A stretch of DNA of 64,000 nt from Clostridiales bacterium (GTDB lineage: Bacteria > Bacillota > Clostridia > Oscillospirales > CAG-272). This document shows positions 1 to 8,487 of this stretch, one piece after another. A model generated the notes under the pieces. The model was given only the letters and a program-made list of their open reading frames with translations, did no database searches and had not been told where the DNA came from. Numbering within the stretch: the stretch's first letter is position 1; each line of letters starts with the position of its first letter. Made by a program: the position numbers and the translations under genes. The stretch covers positions 158,124 to 222,123 of the forward strand of contig JAEEYP010000063.1 of NCBI GenBank assembly GCA_016288155.1, written 5' to 3'.

Positions 1-1861
1 GGAGTTCGTTTTGGACGCTGCTTCCGCCGAAGGAGTACAGATCGGTCGTAAACACCGCGCGGTACGTACCGGCACTTGGCACGGCAAGGGAAAAGCCGTC
101 TCTCCGCACCGGCGTGAAATTCAGAACGACGATCACTTCCCTGCCGTGCTTTCCGTGCCTGCGGTAGGAAATGATGCTCTTTTGTGCGTCGTCCGGATCG
201 ATCCATGAAAATCCGTCCCAACCGTCGTCGATTTCCCACAGTGCCGGATGCTCCAGATAGAAATGATTCAGCGCGGAGACATAACGCTGCATTTCCGCAT
301 GCCGCGGGTACTGCAGCATGAACCATTCGAGACTGTTCTGAAAATCCCATTCACGGAACTGGGCGAACTCCGTCCCCATGAAGAGCAGTTTCTTTCCGGG
401 AAACGTCATCATGTACATAAGAAACGTGCGCATCGTCGCAAATTTCTCGTCGTAGTCCCCGAACATTTTGCCGATCAGGGATCTCTTTCCGTGAACGACC
501 TCATCGTGAGAGATAGGCAGGATAAAATTCTCTGAATAAGCGTACATCATCGGAAAGGTAAGCTTGCCGTGCATGCCGGAGCGGAAGAGCGGATCGGCGG
601 CGACGTATTCATACAGATCGTTCGCCCAGCCCATGTTCCACTTGAAATGGAACCCGAGACCGCCTTCTTGAACGGGCTTTGTGAGCTTTTCCCACGCGGT
701 CGATTCTTCCGCGATCATCATTACGTCCGGAAACTCCGCGGCGATCAGCGCGTTCAATTTACGGAAGAACGCGATCGCTTCAGGATTGCGGTTGCCGCCG
801 TCCTCGTTCGGGACCCACTCTCCCGGCGCGCGGTCATAATCCAAATAGAGCATGGACGCGACGGCGTCCACCCGCAGTCCGTCGGCATGGAATTCACGGA
901 ACCAGAACAGCGCGTTGGATACGAGGAAGCACTGCACTTCGTTGCGTCCGACGTCAAAACAGCGCGTACCCCAACCGCGGTTCTCCTGTCTATCTTTCCC
1001 TTGATACTCGTACAGCGGGCCGCCGTCAAATTCAAACAGCCCGTGCCCGTCCTTGGGAAAGTGCGCCGGGACCCAATCGAGGATCACGCCGATCCCGGCT
1101 TGATGCATCGTATCGACGAAATACCGAAAATCATCCGGCGTACCGTACCGGGCGCTCGGAGCGTAATAACCGCAAATCTGATATCCCCAAGAACCGTCGT
1201 AGGGATGCTCCATGACCGGCATGAGTTCCACGTGCGTATATCCCATTTCCGTTAGATAGGGAGCGAGGCGGTCGGCAATCTCACGGTAACTGAGATAATG
1301 CTGTCCGTCGGTGGTCGGCTGATCGTCCCGTGTGTGCCAGGAGCCGAGATGCATCTCATACACGTTCATCGGCGACGGGCAGAAGTGCCGCCGTCCGCTG
1401 CGCACGCTGCCTGTAAGGAAGGTGCGTCGTTTTTTCAGCCACGCCGCGTCGTGCCACTCGTAGCCGCCGGGTACATAGATCACGGAGGCGGTCTGCTCCA
1501 GCGTCTGAGAAGCCTGCGCGTATGGATCCGCTTTGAGAAAAACGCTGCGTCCGCGACGAATCGCGTATTTGTAATACGTGCCGTCCAGCGGCTTTTCGCT
1601 GACGACCGTCGTGCGCCATACGCCGGAAGCGTATATGCGCAGCATTGGCCAGCCGTCCGACCATCCGCAGAAATCGCCGGTCACGCGGACGTCGTCCGCA
1701 TTCGGCGCCCATACGCGGAAGACGTACTCGTACAGCCCGGATTCCTCATTGAAGGAAGCGTGCACGCCGAGGAAATCATACGCGGTGTAGTTCGTCCCTT
1801 GATGGAAAAGATACAGGGGAAGCGCGTCCGCCTGTTCTGTTTGGCTGACAGGATCGTTCAT
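1..1861 (-). CDS. glgB: 1,4-alpha-glucan branching enzyme (GlgB), 3' end truncated by window edge
   Basis: Reverse complement from ATG at 1861 reads MNDPVSQTEQADALPLYLFHQGTNYTAYDFLGVH...VWAPNADDVRVTGDFCGW...NVYEMHLGSWHTR...GYTHVELMPVMEHPYDGSWGYQICGYYAP..., typical GH13 branching enzyme. Open to the left edge, so absent from the ORF track. Confidence 0.95.
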   Translation of the reverse strand, partial: MNDPVSQTEQADALPLYLFHQGTNYTAYDFLGVHASFNEESGLYEYVFRVWAPNADDVRVTGDFCGWSDGWPMLRIYASGVWRTTVVSEKPLDGTYYKYAIRRGRSVFLKADPYAQASQTLEQTASVIYVPGGYEWHDAAWLKKRRTFLTGSVRSGRRHFCPSPMNVYEMHLGSWHTRDDQPTTDGQHYLSYREIADRLAPYLTEMGYTHVELMPVMEHPYDGSWGYQICGYYAPSARYGTPDDFRYFVDTMHQAGIGVILDWVPAHFPKDGHGLFEFDGGPLYEYQGKDRQENRGWGTRCFDVGRNEVQCFLVSNALFWFREFHADGLRVDAVASMLYLDYDRAPGEWVPNEDGGNRNPEAIAFFRKLNALIAAEFPDVMMIAEESTAWEKLTKPVQEGGLGFHFKWNMGWANDLYEYVAADPLFRSGMHGKLTFPMMYAYSENFILPISHDEVVHGKRSLIGKMFGDYDEKFATMRTFLMYMMTFPGKKLLFMGTEFAQFREWDFQNSLEWFMLQYPRHAEMQRYVSALNHFYLEHPALWEIDDGWDGFSWIDPDDAQKSIISYRRHGKHGREVIVVLNFTPVRRDGFSLAVPSAGTYRAVFTTDLYSFGGSSVQNEL

Positions 1862-2018
1862 ACGGTTCCCTTCTTGTGAAGAATTCCTGTGTTTCAGTAT
1901 CAATTATAGCACAGCGCACCGCAAAAGGCAAGGAACACTTGTCATTGTTGCCATGATTGCCGAGAAAAATCCGTACTGCACTATGGATTTGAGACAAAAG
2001 ATTCGACAGCGGCACACT

Positions 2019-2675
2019 TCAGCGAAGACGCCGCGCCAACCGGTCGATCTGGTCGTCCGTCCCGATGACCGTGACCGTATCCTCCTCCCGCAGCGGTTCA
2101 TCCGGTTTTGGCGCAAAATTGAGCTTTCCGCCGACCGGGCGTACGGCGATCACGTTGACGCCGTAATGGCGGCGAATGTTGCATTCGATGATCGACTTCC
2201 CCGCCCATTCCTTCGGAATATGGATCTCGGCGATAGAACAGTCTTCCGAGAAACTGAAATAGTCGAGGATATCTTTTTTGACGAGGATCTGCGCCATGCG
2301 GTCGCCCATATCCTGTTCGGGGAAGACAACGATATCCGCGCCGACACGCTCGAGCACCCGTTTGTGACGGTCATTCATCGCGCGGGAAACGACCTCCTTG
2401 ACGCCGAGTTCCTTGAGGATCATCGTACAGAGGACGCTGTTGTTCATATTGTCGTCGATACAGACAACGGCGCAGTCGTAGTCGACGACTCCGGCGGCGC
2501 GCAGGACCGCTTCACTCGTCGGATCGCCGACCACGGCGCCGGTGACGCTGTCGGCGATCGCATTCACCGTTTCCGCATTTTCGTCTATAACGAGTACTTG
2601 ACTCTTTTTTTCGAGCAGCGAGCGGGTGATCGCCATGCCGAAGCAGCCGAGTCCGATTATGCAAAAACTTCTCAT
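2019..2675 (-). CDS. TrkA/KtrA family potassium uptake regulatory protein (RCK domain)
   Basis: N-terminal Rossmann GLGCFGMAITRSL, TrkA-N and TrkA-C domain pattern; next to the Trk/Ktr membrane subunit. Confidence 0.92.
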   Translation of the reverse strand: MRSFCIIGLGCFGMAITRSLLEKKSQVLVIDENAETVNAIADSVTGAVVGDPTSEAVLRAAGVVDYDCAVVCIDDNMNNSVLCTMILKELGVKEVVSRAMNDRHKRVLERVGADIVVFPEQDMGDRMAQILVKKDILDYFSFSEDCSIAEIHIPKEWAGKSIIECNIRRHYGVNVIAVRPVGGKLNFAPKPDEPLREEDTVTVIGTDDQIDRLARRLR

Positions 2676-2715
2676 CGCGTATACTCTCCGTTTTCTATAT
2701 TTTCTTTATCCTTCT

Positions 2716-4098
2716 TTATCCGATAAGGAAGCGGACTTCCGCCCGCATGAGGCGGTTTTCATCGTCCACGGATCGCTCGCGGAACGCGGTGGCGACGGTC
2801 AGTATTCCGACGCGGCCGAAATACATCAGCGCTGTCAGTGTGATCCGGCACAACGTTGTGAGCTGCGGCGTCAAACCGAGGGAAAGCCCGACGGTCGCGC
2901 CGGCGGAAAAGGTCTCAAACAGCGACGAAAGGAGAGGATATCCGCAGCCGATGAGGATCATCGCCCCCGTTACGGTAACGAAGAACTGTACGATGATGAC
3001 AAGAAAGGCGCGGATCACGTCGCCCTGCGGCACTGTCCGACCGAAGACCGTACAATACTGACGTCCGCGTGCATACTGCCATACCGCGAGCACGAGGATA
3101 CCGAAGGTAACGACCTTCACACCGCCCGCCGTAGAGCCGGAAGCACCGCCGATAAACATGAGAAGGAGCGAGGCCGTCTGAGAAAAAGCGCTCATATCGG
3201 ACAGTGAGATCGTATTGAATCCGGCAGTACGGAAGGTTACCGACTGAAAGAACGATGCAAGCAGTTTTTCTCCCGTACCGAGCGGACCGAGCGTGAGCGG
3301 ATTGTTCCACTCCGGTACGGCGACGACGAGCATACCCACCGTCCACAGCACGGCGGACACGGTCACGACCGTTTTGGTATATACGGTGATCGGATTGCGG
3401 GCGCGCAGCCATTCGTACACGTCGTCCCACACGATAAAGCCGATGCCTCCGATCATAATGAGCGCTGCGAGTGTCAGCATAACGAGCGGATCAGAGACGA
3501 AGTACGTCATGCTGCTGAAAGGACCGCTCAGTGATCCCATCAGATCGAAGCCTGCGTTGCAGAAGGCGGAAACGGAGTGGAACACGCTGCGCCATATCCC
3601 GTCGCCGATACCGAAGAGCGGAATAAAGCGGATCGCAAGGACGGCGGCACCGACACCCTCGAAGAGGGCGGTACCGCAGACGACGCGCCGCAGAAGAGGC
3701 AGCATGCCCTCCAGCGAGTTGAGATTATAGGAGTTGGCAAGGAGGATCCGCTCGCGGGGAGAGATATGGCGCTTGACGAGCGTTGCGAGCATGAGCGCAA
3801 CGGTCATGAAGCCGAGACCTCCGATCTGGATCATGACGAGGATCACCGCCTGCCCGAAACCGCTCCAATGCAGCGCGGTATCGACGACGACGAGACCCGT
3901 TACGCAGGTAGCGCTTACGGCGGTGAACAGGCAGTCAAAGATCGGTGTCATTTTGCCGTCCTGTGCAGCAAAAGGACAGTGGAGCAGCAGCGTACCCACA
4001 ACGATCATGACAAAAAAGCCGATCACAAGCACCTGTGTGGCGCTCAATCCGTTGTGTGTCGTCAGTCTGCCGCGATCCGCGGCGGTATGTTTTCTCAT
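2716..4098 (-). CDS. TrkH/KtrB family potassium transporter membrane subunit
   Basis: Multi-TM protein with VSATCVTGL, VSAFCNAGFD, SVTFRTAGFNT and GGASGSTAGGVK selectivity-filter repeats. Start chosen at MRKHTAADRG after GGAGG rather than the longer ORF start. Confidence 0.93.
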   Translation of the reverse strand: MRKHTAADRGRLTTHNGLSATQVLVIGFFVMIVVGTLLLHCPFAAQDGKMTPIFDCLFTAVSATCVTGLVVVDTALHWSGFGQAVILVMIQIGGLGFMTVALMLATLVKRHISPRERILLANSYNLNSLEGMLPLLRRVVCGTALFEGVGAAVLAIRFIPLFGIGDGIWRSVFHSVSAFCNAGFDLMGSLSGPFSSMTYFVSDPLVMLTLAALIMIGGIGFIVWDDVYEWLRARNPITVYTKTVVTVSAVLWTVGMLVVAVPEWNNPLTLGPLGTGEKLLASFFQSVTFRTAGFNTISLSDMSAFSQTASLLLMFIGGASGSTAGGVKVVTFGILVLAVWQYARGRQYCTVFGRTVPQGDVIRAFLVIIVQFFVTVTGAMILIGCGYPLLSSLFETFSAGATVGLSLGLTPQLTTLCRITLTALMYFGRVGILTVATAFRERSVDDENRLMRAEVRFLIG

Positions 4099-4252
4099 TA
4101 CGGGAGCCCATCCTCCTTTCCGATACGTATACGAAGATATTATATCACATTTCCCGCTGTCTTGCCATAACCTGTGAGGAATTTCCAAGCGATTCGCGGA
4201 ATAATTCTCATCGCACGGTACGGAATCATACGGTCAGCTGCTGAAACTGAAA

Positions 4253-4276
4253 AAGGGAGGACCGCAGTCCTCCCTT
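4253..4276 (-). terminator. intrinsic terminator after the VOC gene
   Basis: AAGGGAGGAC-tgcg-GTCCTCCCTT followed by TTT on the minus strand. Confidence 0.7.
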
Positions 4277-4308
4277 ACTCGGAGCATATACGATTCTTAC
4301 CAAAAGCG

Positions 4309-4737
4309 TCACGCGAGATCCGGCGGAACCGCTTCAAGGATCTTAAAGAATTCAAACTGTTCCCCGCCCGGCGCGCGTACGAACGCGCAGTTCAGCGTCA
4401 GGCGTACGGGAGAGGACGGAACGGGACGGACGGCCGGTTCCATGATCGGCTCGGCGCCCGCCTTGATCGCCAGGGCATACGCCGCTTCGACGTCATCCGC
4501 ATGCATGGCGAAATGAATGAAGCGGTTGTTTGCTTCCGCCTCCTCTGTCCCGCAGGAAAAAAGCTCTACCATGCCGCCGTCACCGATCTCAAACAGCATG
4601 ATCTGCTTCGGGCCGCTCATCCATGCGGCATACGGCTTCATGCCGATCGCCTTGAGAAAGGCGCGTTCACGGTCGAAATCCTTTACCTGCAGCGCGATAT
4701 GATGAAAACCGAGGCTGGGGATCTTTTCGTTTGCCAT
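4309..4737 (-). CDS. VOC (glyoxalase/bleomycin-resistance fold) family protein
   Basis: LGFHHIALQVKDFDRERAFLKAIGMKP ... IMLFEIGDGGMVELFS pattern. Confidence 0.85.
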   Translation of the reverse strand: MANEKIPSLGFHHIALQVKDFDRERAFLKAIGMKPYAAWMSGPKQIMLFEIGDGGMVELFSCGTEEAEANNRFIHFAMHADDVEAAYALAIKAGAEPIMEPAVRPVPSSPVRLTLNCAFVRAPGGEQFEFFKILEAVPPDLA

Positions 4738-4754
4738 ATCTGTACACCTCTTTA

Positions 4755-5360
4755 TCAGTAATAGCGGACGGACGATATCACACGACCGAGGATCCGTACG
4801 GAATTCACGATGATTGGCTCCATCGTCGGATTCTCCGGCTGCAGGCGGTAGTGTCCGTTTTCTTTATAGAACGTTTTGACCGTTGCCTCGTCCTCGATCA
4901 GCGCGACGACGATATCGCCGTTTTCGGCGGATTCCTGTTGCTCGACGATCACGACATCGCCGTCAAGGATCCCTGCCTGGATCATGCTCGTACCGGTAAC
5001 GCGCAGCGCAAACAGTGAGTCAGGAACGCTGTGCAGTCCGCGCGACGGATAATAGACGTATCCGTCCGGATTTTCCTGCGCCAGGATCGGCTGACCGGCC
5101 GTGACGCGGCCGAGGATCGGTACAGGTACCGAAGGAACGTTCGGCTGCTCATCGAGGAGACGGAGCGTCCTGCTCTTGCCGTTTTCCTTGGAGAGGAGCC
5201 CTTTTTCCTCCATGCGCTGCAGATACGTATATACCGTGGACGTACTTTTGATGGACAATTCAGCCTTGATATCGCGGACGGAAGGAGCATAGCCTTTCTC
5301 GCGCTGCATTTTTCGGATATAGGCGAGGATCTCCTTCTCCCGCTGCGTGATAGTATCCAT
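4755..5360 (-). CDS. lexA: LexA repressor (SOS regulator)
   Basis: N-terminal wHTH (REKEILAYIRKMQREKGYAPSVRDI) and C-terminal S24 protease (GTSMIQAGILDGDVVIVEQQ, GDIVVALIEDEATVK); SOS-like box at its promoter. Confidence 0.96.
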   Translation of the reverse strand: MDTITQREKEILAYIRKMQREKGYAPSVRDIKAELSIKSTSTVYTYLQRMEEKGLLSKENGKSRTLRLLDEQPNVPSVPVPILGRVTAGQPILAQENPDGYVYYPSRGLHSVPDSLFALRVTGTSMIQAGILDGDVVIVEQQESAENGDIVVALIEDEATVKTFYKENGHYRLQPENPTMEPIIVNSVRILGRVISSVRYY

Positions 5361-5422
5361 AGTTACCTCCTGAAATTCCGGATATGTGGGGTTCTGCTGT
5401 GCGCAGTATTGACGTCGATATC

Positions 5423-5451
5423 ATTATACCACCGCTCGAGCCGCTTGTCAA
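5423..5451 (-). promoter_or_regulatory. lexA promoter
   Basis: Minus strand TTGACA-N17-TATAAT. Confidence 0.85.
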
Positions 5452-5462
5452 ACGTTAGTTCG
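5449..5462 (-). promoter_or_regulatory. LexA (SOS) box
   Basis: CGAACTAACGTTTG, i.e. CGAAC-N4-GTTTG, overlapping the -35 of lexA. Confidence 0.8.
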
Positions 5463-5543
5463 CATTTTTTGCAATATTTTTCTGCTTTCCGGGCGCTGTG
5501 TTTTGTGCGAAGGTGAAAATCGGTGCCAATGCGTAAATATCAC

Positions 5544-5572
5544 TTGATTTCAAAAAACGGTAAGCGTATAAT
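5544..5572 (+). promoter_or_regulatory. pckG promoter
   Basis: TTGATT-N17-TATAAT, ~40 nt upstream of the ATG. Confidence 0.7.
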
Positions 5573-5614
5573 ATAACATAGCGAATTTTGGGCTGATCAG
5601 ATAAGGAGAATGCT

Positions 5615-7393
5615 ATGACTGGCAACACGCATATTTTGAACTGGGTCCGCGACATGGCCGCGATGACTCAGCCGGACAACATCGTATGGATCGACGGATC
5701 AAAAGAACAAACGGAAGCGCTGCGACGTGAAGCGTGCGCATCCGGTGAGATCATAAAGCTGAACGAGGAACTTCTTCCCAACTGTTATCTGCACCGTACC
5801 GCCGTAAACGACGTCGCGCGCGTTGAGGACAGGACCTTCATCTGCACCTCCAAGAAGGACGACGCCGGCAACATCAATAACTGGATGGAGCCGAAAGCAT
5901 GCTATGAAAAGCTCTCCAAACTGTTCCAAGGCTCCATGAAGGGACGTACGATGTACGTGATCCCCTACGCGATGGGGCAGCTCGGTTCAGATTTCACGAA
6001 ATACGGCATTGAACTGACCGACTCCATTTACGTCGTTTTGAATATGCTTATCATGACTCGTGCAGGCGCCCACGTGCTCGCCGCCATGGAGAACGAGCCG
6101 CATTTCATCAAAGGTCTCCATTCCAAGGCGGATCTGGATGAAAACAACCGGTACATCTGCCATTTCCCCGAGGATAACACGATCTGGAGCGTCAACTCAG
6201 GCTACGGCGGAAACGTTCTGCTTGGCAAGAAGTGCTTCGCGCTCCGTATCGCGTCCTATCTGGGGCGCAAGGAAGGATGGATGGCGGAGCATATGCTCAT
6301 CCTCGGTCTGGAAGATCCGAAGGGGGAGATCCGGTACATCGCGGCGGCGTTTCCGTCCGCTTGCGGCAAGACGAATCTCGCCATGCTGATCCCTCCGGAA
6401 ATCTACAAAAAGCAGGGATACAAAGTCTGGTGTGTCGGCGACGACATCGCGTGGCTCCGCATCGGCCGCGACGGTCGGCTGTGGGCGGTCAATCCGGAAA
6501 ACGGCTTCTTCGGCGTAGCACCCGGCACGAACGAAAAATCGAATCCGAACGCGCTCGCTTCGACGCGCCGTGATACGATCTTCACGAACGTCGTCCATGA
6601 TCTCGATACGAACACGGTCTGGTGGGAAGGCTTGAACGATCACCCGCCCGTTCATGCCATTGATTGGAAAGGAAACCCGTGGGATTACAGAAAATTCGAT
6701 AAGAAGGACAAATCCACTTACGGTGCGCATCCGAACTCCCGCTTCACTTCCGTAGCAAAGAACTGTCCCTGCGTTTCCGATAAATTCGACGATCCGACCG
6801 GCGTTCCGATCACTGCGATCATATTCGGCGGCCGCCGAGCCAGGACTGCGCCGCTCGTGTATCAGTCCTTCGGTTGGCAGCACGGCACCTTCGTAGGTTC
6901 CATCATGGCGTCGGAAACGACGGCGGCGGCAGCCGGCGCCGTCGGCGTCGTCCGGCGCGATCCCATGGCGATGCGTCCCTTCGTCGGGTACAATATGGGC
7001 GATTATTGGGCGCACTGGCTGGATATGGGAAAGCAGATCCCGAATCCTCCGAAGATCTTCCACGTCAACTGGTTCCGCACGGACGGAAACGGAGACTTTA
7101 TCTGGCCCGGCTTCGGCGACAATATGCGAGTCCTCATGTGGATCCTCGCCCGCTGTGAGGGGACCGTGGCTGCGCAGCCGACACCGATCGGTTACGTGCC
7201 CCACCCGGAAGACATCAACATTGAAGACTTGGATGGAGTCACCGTCGACACGATCCGCGATCTGCTTTCCGTCGACAGAGAGGCGTGGAAAGCGGATATC
7301 GATCATATCCGCGAGTTTTACGAGATGGTCGGCGAACGCGTACCCGCCGCGCTTTACGAAGAATTGGCTGCGCTGGAAGCGCGCCTCGGCTGA
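5615..7393 (+). CDS. pckG: phosphoenolpyruvate carboxykinase (GTP)
   Basis: FPSACGKTNLAML kinase motif, HPNSRFTSVAKNCPCVSDKFDDPTGVPI, GSIMASETTAAAAG; GTP-type PEPCK along its length. Confidence 0.97.
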   Translation: MTGNTHILNWVRDMAAMTQPDNIVWIDGSKEQTEALRREACASGEIIKLNEELLPNCYLHRTAVNDVARVEDRTFICTSKKDDAGNINNWMEPKACYEKLSKLFQGSMKGRTMYVIPYAMGQLGSDFTKYGIELTDSIYVVLNMLIMTRAGAHVLAAMENEPHFIKGLHSKADLDENNRYICHFPEDNTIWSVNSGYGGNVLLGKKCFALRIASYLGRKEGWMAEHMLILGLEDPKGEIRYIAAAFPSACGKTNLAMLIPPEIYKKQGYKVWCVGDDIAWLRIGRDGRLWAVNPENGFFGVAPGTNEKSNPNALASTRRDTIFTNVVHDLDTNTVWWEGLNDHPPVHAIDWKGNPWDYRKFDKKDKSTYGAHPNSRFTSVAKNCPCVSDKFDDPTGVPITAIIFGGRRARTAPLVYQSFGWQHGTFVGSIMASETTAAAAGAVGVVRRDPMAMRPFVGYNMGDYWAHWLDMGKQIPNPPKIFHVNWFRTDGNGDFIWPGFGDNMRVLMWILARCEGTVAAQPTPIGYVPHPEDINIEDLDGVTVDTIRDLLSVDREAWKADIDHIREFYEMVGERVPAALYEELAALEARLG

Positions 7394-7409
7394 TATACGA
7401 CGGAAAAAA

Positions 7410-7440
7410 CGGACAGACGCTTTTGCGCCTGTCCGTTTCC
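7410..7440 (+). terminator. intrinsic terminator after pckG
   Basis: ACGGACAGACGC-tttt-GCGCCTGTCCGT stem (one mismatch) followed by TT. Confidence 0.7.
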
Positions 7441-7452
7441 TTTGAAAATAAT

Positions 7453-7485
7453 AAGCAGACAAGCAAGATCGCCTGTCTGCTTTTT
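7453..7485. terminator. intrinsic terminator in the pckG/trxB convergent gap
   Basis: AAGCAGACA ... TGTCTGCTTTTT hairpin with T-run. Confidence 0.6.
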
Positions 7486-7508
7486 GTATTTGATTCAGGA
7501 ACGTCCCT

Positions 7509-8426
7509 TTACAGCATGCCGTCCAAATAACGGCACGCACCCATAGCGGCACACGCTCCGTCGGCGACCGCCGTCGTCAGCTGGCGGATACTCTTTTTTC
7601 TGCAGTCCCCGGCGACGAAGACGCCGGGCGTCCCCGTCAGGCAATTTTCGTTTGCATCGAAGTATCCTCGCGGATCAAGCGGAACAAGTTCGGCGAACGC
7701 TTCGTTCTCCGGGATCAGCCCGATAGCGATAAACAGCCCGTCACAGGCGATCTCCTCGCTGCTTCCGTTGCTTCGTACCTCGAGCGCAAGTCCCTGCAGC
7801 GTTTCCCCCTCAGAAAGGAGTGCCGTGATACGCCGATCGGTCAGCACGCGGACGTTCGGACGCGCGAGCAGGATCTCCTGGAGCTTTTTCTCCGCGGTCA
7901 GTTCGGGGAGGTCCTGCACGACGATCACCTCGCGGCATTTTTGAGAAAGCAGGATCGCTTCCTGCAAGGCGGAATTCCCGCCGCCTGCTACCGAGACCGT
8001 TTGATCCGCATAAAAATCGCCGTCGCAGACCGCGCAGAAAGAGATCCCCGTGCCGACGAGTTCTTTTTCGCCGGGAAGTCCGAGCATCCTGTGCTTCACG
8101 CCGGTCGCAAGGATGACCGCGCGTCCCTCATAGGTATTCCCTTCCTCGCCGTACACGGTAAAAATACCGTCGTGCGGTTCGACGCGGACCGCGCGATCGA
8201 GTTCCACTTCAGCCCCCTGCGCGAGGATCTGTTCCAGAAAACGGTCGGCAAATTCGTTGCCGCTCATCTGTAACGTACCGGGATAGTTTTCTACCTTCGG
8301 CGAATACGTGATCTGTCCGCCGTATCCGTGCTTTTCCAGTACCAGTACGGAACGTCCGTTGCGCAGTCCATACAGCGCAGCCGTCATTCCGGCGGGTCCT
8401 CCGCCGATCACGATGATATCGACCAT
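7509..8426 (-). CDS. trxB: thioredoxin reductase (NAD(P)/FAD-dependent)
   Basis: IIVIGGGPAGMTAALYG, CAVCDG redox motif, SVAGGGNSALQEA, FVAGDCRKKSIRQLTTAVADG. Start at MVDIIVIG after AGGAGTGAG. Confidence 0.93.
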   Translation of the reverse strand: MVDIIVIGGGPAGMTAALYGLRNGRSVLVLEKHGYGGQITYSPKVENYPGTLQMSGNEFADRFLEQILAQGAEVELDRAVRVEPHDGIFTVYGEEGNTYEGRAVILATGVKHRMLGLPGEKELVGTGISFCAVCDGDFYADQTVSVAGGGNSALQEAILLSQKCREVIVVQDLPELTAEKKLQEILLARPNVRVLTDRRITALLSEGETLQGLALEVRSNGSSEEIACDGLFIAIGLIPENEAFAELVPLDPRGYFDANENCLTGTPGVFVAGDCRKKSIRQLTTAVADGACAAMGACRYLDGML

Positions 8427-8442
8427 ATCGCTCACTCCTGTT

Positions 8443-8467
8443 AAAAAAGGGGGCGGAAACCGCCCCC
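8443..8467 (-). terminator. intrinsic terminator after nrdD
   Basis: GGGGGCGG-TTT-CCGCCCCC followed by TTTTTT on the minus strand. Confidence 0.85.
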
Positions 8468-8487
8468 GGATCGGTATCCTGCGAAAA

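Noticed and set aside
6197-7552. 451-aa minus-strand ORF
   Set aside because: Antisense shadow of pckG.
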